A stretch of DNA of 64,000 nt. Source: an uncultured Lachnospiraceae bacterium (GTDB lineage: Bacteria; Bacillota; Clostridia; Lachnospirales; Lachnospiraceae). A program made the translations under genes and the position numbers. Within the stretch, counting starts at the first letter, position 1. Every line of letters starts with the position of its first letter. The notes beneath the pieces are model-generated. The model was not told the DNA's origin. It saw only the letters and a list, made by a program, of their open reading frames with translations, and did not search any database. The stretch lies in NCBI GenBank assembly GCA_947630595.1, contig CANRIG010000005.1, forward strand, positions 1 to 64,000, in the 5' to 3' direction. Of this stretch, positions 62,918 to 64,000 are shown in pieces.

Positions 62918-62940
62918 GTTAATTAACTAAACACGAGAAC
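62918..62940 (+). repeat. Inversion site, outer copy
   Basis: Left arm of the tail-fibre inverted repeat. A further inverted copy of its core (ACTAAACAC at 62926-62934, GTGTTTAGT at 62963-62971) lies just inside the segment. Confidence 0.85.
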
Positions 62941-63199
62941 GACTATTCATCAAAAGAAAAAGGTGTTTAGTAATGTAAAAACGACAATCGGTTCCGGTTT
63001 AAATTTATATTATACAGAGTTATGTAAATTAACTGAACTAGATTTAACTAGAGATAAAATAATATCGGTTATTCCTGGCGATTGGAGCGGCGCTGAGTCG
63101 ATATATACGTTAGCAATTGCTAATAATGCCATATATCTTCAGACTTATGGAAGCTCCAGCATTGTTAATGTTGAAATAATTGTTGTATATAAAGATTAA
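62925..63199 (+). pseudogene. Silent alternative tail-fibre C-terminal cassette
   Basis: Read in the frame fixed by the inversion site, the plus strand gives LNTRTTIHQKKKVFSNVKTT, then IGSGLNLYYTELCKLTELDL and, further on, IVNVEIIVVYKD with a stop at 63197-63199: about 85 residues after the site, close to the 93 of the expressed end. No ribosome site or promoter precedes it; a GTG at 62963 has none. It is AT-rich compared with its neighbours, suggesting acquisition. Not a pseudogene in the decayed sense but a stored, unexpressed gene part. Confidence 0.85.
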
Positions 63200-63224
63200 T
63201 GGTATAAGCCGTATTATATTTTTA

Positions 63225-64000
63225 TTAACCAACCATTTTTACCCAAGTAATATTTTTTGAGCCGTAGACCCATCCAAAATAAACAGATTTCATTTTACCT
63301 GAAAGATAAAGGATAGCTTGATCATCGCTTGAACTTGTTTTAATAACCGTGATTTTTCCGTCGTTCGCTTCTGGTGGCCTGTCAGTCAGTTTAACGGATT
63401 CGGTTGTACCAAGAGCATATATTCCAATTGGCAAATCAACGATTTTTGTAATACTAGATGGTAACGTGTAATAACAATCCATTTTATTTAAAAGAGAACT
63501 TTCAGTTCTCGTGTTTAGTTCATCAACGGCCCCCTGCAACTGCTTACCCATCGCGGCAGAAAGAGCTTTATTCCCATCGGTGGAAAGCAGGTTATTCACT
63601 ACATCCGACACATTCAGCTTGTCCCGCATCAACGCCGCCAGCGCGCCGGTGACCGTCGCATCGCCGATCTCGGATATATCATTGTTGCCAATCAACTTCC
63701 AAAGATATCTTACGTTTTTGGCCATCGTGGATAGCTTGTTAAAGAGAGACTTGTGCTTTTCACCACTCTGAATGACCGGCACCAAAGACCATTCCGTAGG
63801 CGTTTCAGCATCCCCACTGTCAAACGTAACCGTATTTTCCGCAGTATCACCACTTGCCGCCGCATTTGCTTTATCCGCCGCATCAAGGGCTTTCTGTGTT
63901 GCTTCATCTGCCGCCTGTTTGGATGCATTTGCGCTTGTTACTGCCGTATTTACATCGCTCTGCGCCTGTTGGACAAAATCAGACGTTGTTTTCTGCGTTT
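63225..64000 (-). CDS. Phage tail fibre, C-terminal part (5' end beyond the edge)
   Basis: An open frame runs off the right edge and ends at 63225. The part seen begins with an Ala/Gln-rich coiled coil (FVQQAQSDVNTAVTSANASK), then TFDSGDAETPTEWS, LFNKLSTMAKNVRYLWKLIG, SALSAAMGKQLQ-like fibre repeats and a C-terminal receptor-type domain (YYTLPSSITKIVDLPIGIYA to WVKMVG). The switch site falls at ELNTRTES, exactly between the conserved stalk and the variable tip. It should bind the host surface. It is first of three late genes visible. Confidence 0.85.
   Translation of the reverse strand, partial: TQKTTSDFVQQAQSDVNTAVTSANASKQAADEATQKALDAADKANAAASGDTAENTVTFDSGDAETPTEWSLVPVIQSGEKHKSLFNKLSTMAKNVRYLWKLIGNNDISEIGDATVTGALAALMRDKLNVSDVVNNLLSTDGNKALSAAMGKQLQGAVDELNTRTESSLLNKMDCYYTLPSSITKIVDLPIGIYALGTTESVKLTDRPPEANDGKITVIKTSSSDDQAILYLSGKMKSVYFGWVYGSKNITWVKMVG
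63505..63527 (-). repeat. Inversion site, in-frame copy
   Basis: Right arm of the inverted repeat, within the tail-fibre coding frame. It keeps the frame open whichever end is joined. Confidence 0.85.

Larger units (their letters stand above)
62918..63527. other. Invertible segment of the tail-fibre gene
   Basis: Inverted repeats at 62918-62940 and 63505-63527 match at 21 of 23 bases, with 16 identical in a row (AACTAAACACGAGAAC). The right copy lies inside the tail-fibre frame and encodes DELNTRT. The left copy lies beyond the gene and is followed, on the plus strand and in the same frame, by a second C-terminal coding region. The two alternative ends converge tail to tail. This is the structure of a site-specific inversion switch; the recombinase gene is not in the window. 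Confidence 0.85.
59877..64000. mobile_element. Prophage, tail-fibre and lysis end (continues past the edge)
   Basis: Three co-oriented genes, tail fibre, carbohydrate-binding phage protein and multidomain endolysin, in the usual late-gene order. The left end should lie between the export operon (59663) and the endolysin stop; I could not identify an attachment site because its partner is outside the window. Confidence 0.8.

Noticed and set aside
62963..63199. A separate small gene of 78 codons on the plus strand
   Set aside because: It starts with GTG without ribosome site or promoter, and its frame is open back through the inversion site. It is better explained as a stored tail-fibre end.

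Overview
The window looks like chromosome of a Gram-positive, gut-type Clostridia, most likely Lachnospiraceae. The evidence is moderately high GC coding sequence with strong AGGAGG ribosome sites, several solute-binding-protein sugar ABC importers, YesL/LacI/AraC sugar regulators, a VanRS-like two-component system, a SEC-C/pRiA4b protein and a prophage of Firmicutes style. No tRNA, rRNA or CRISPR array was seen.

Layout. 1-13 kb: a pRiA4b/SEC-C protein, an ABC exporter, two small membrane proteins (YitT and YczE types), a DUF3791-DUF3990-DUF3791 cassette, a ROK glucokinase and two MATE transporters. 13-24.5 kb: an alpha-glucoside/maltodextrin locus with an AraC regulator, two GH13 alpha-glucosidases, an ABC importer (binding protein, MalF-like, MalG-like), a LacI regulator and 4-alpha-glucanotransferase. 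Glucose released there would feed the ROK glucokinase. 24.7-31 kb: a hybrid histidine kinase, a solute-binding protein and an SH3 protein in one co-directional block, then a lone amino-acid-type binding protein. 31-39.5 kb: an LplABC-type sugar importer, YesL, a membrane protein, a GH32 fructosidase and a LacI regulator. 39.5-44.2 kb: a VanRS-like two-component system with a D,D-carboxypeptidase and a methyltransferase. 44.4-49.8 kb: small and decaying genes, including a broken UPF0175/DUF3368 toxin-antitoxin pair, a metal-binding HMA protein, a Sir2 deacylase, and fragments of a DUF1016 nuclease and a VirD4 coupling protein around an Rpn-type nuclease. 49.8-51.8 kb: core genes rpsB-tsf. 51.8-59.7 kb: a four-gene MacAB-like export operon with two adaptors, one of 1439 residues. 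59.9-64 kb: the end of a prophage (tail fibre, carbohydrate-binding protein, endolysin).

The most notable signal is at the right edge. The prophage tail-fibre gene carries a roughly 0.6-kb invertible segment. A 23-bp inverted repeat lies inside the reading frame and again beyond the gene, and a second, silent C-terminal coding cassette lies on the opposite strand, exactly in frame with the repeat. Inversion would swap the receptor-binding end of the fibre.

A second theme is abundant short tandem duplication (14-68 bp units). Some arrays are intergenic, some overlap gene ends (malQ start, Sir2 stop, DUF3791 stop), and some are inside proteins (23 hexapeptides on a histidine kinase, an acidic tail on an export adaptor, 11-residue repeats in a carboxypeptidase). 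A five-unit array with 20-21 bp spacing before the AraC gene and a 68-bp array between a binding protein and its permeases look regulatory. All functions are read from sequence by eye; family names are from recognition, not database searches.
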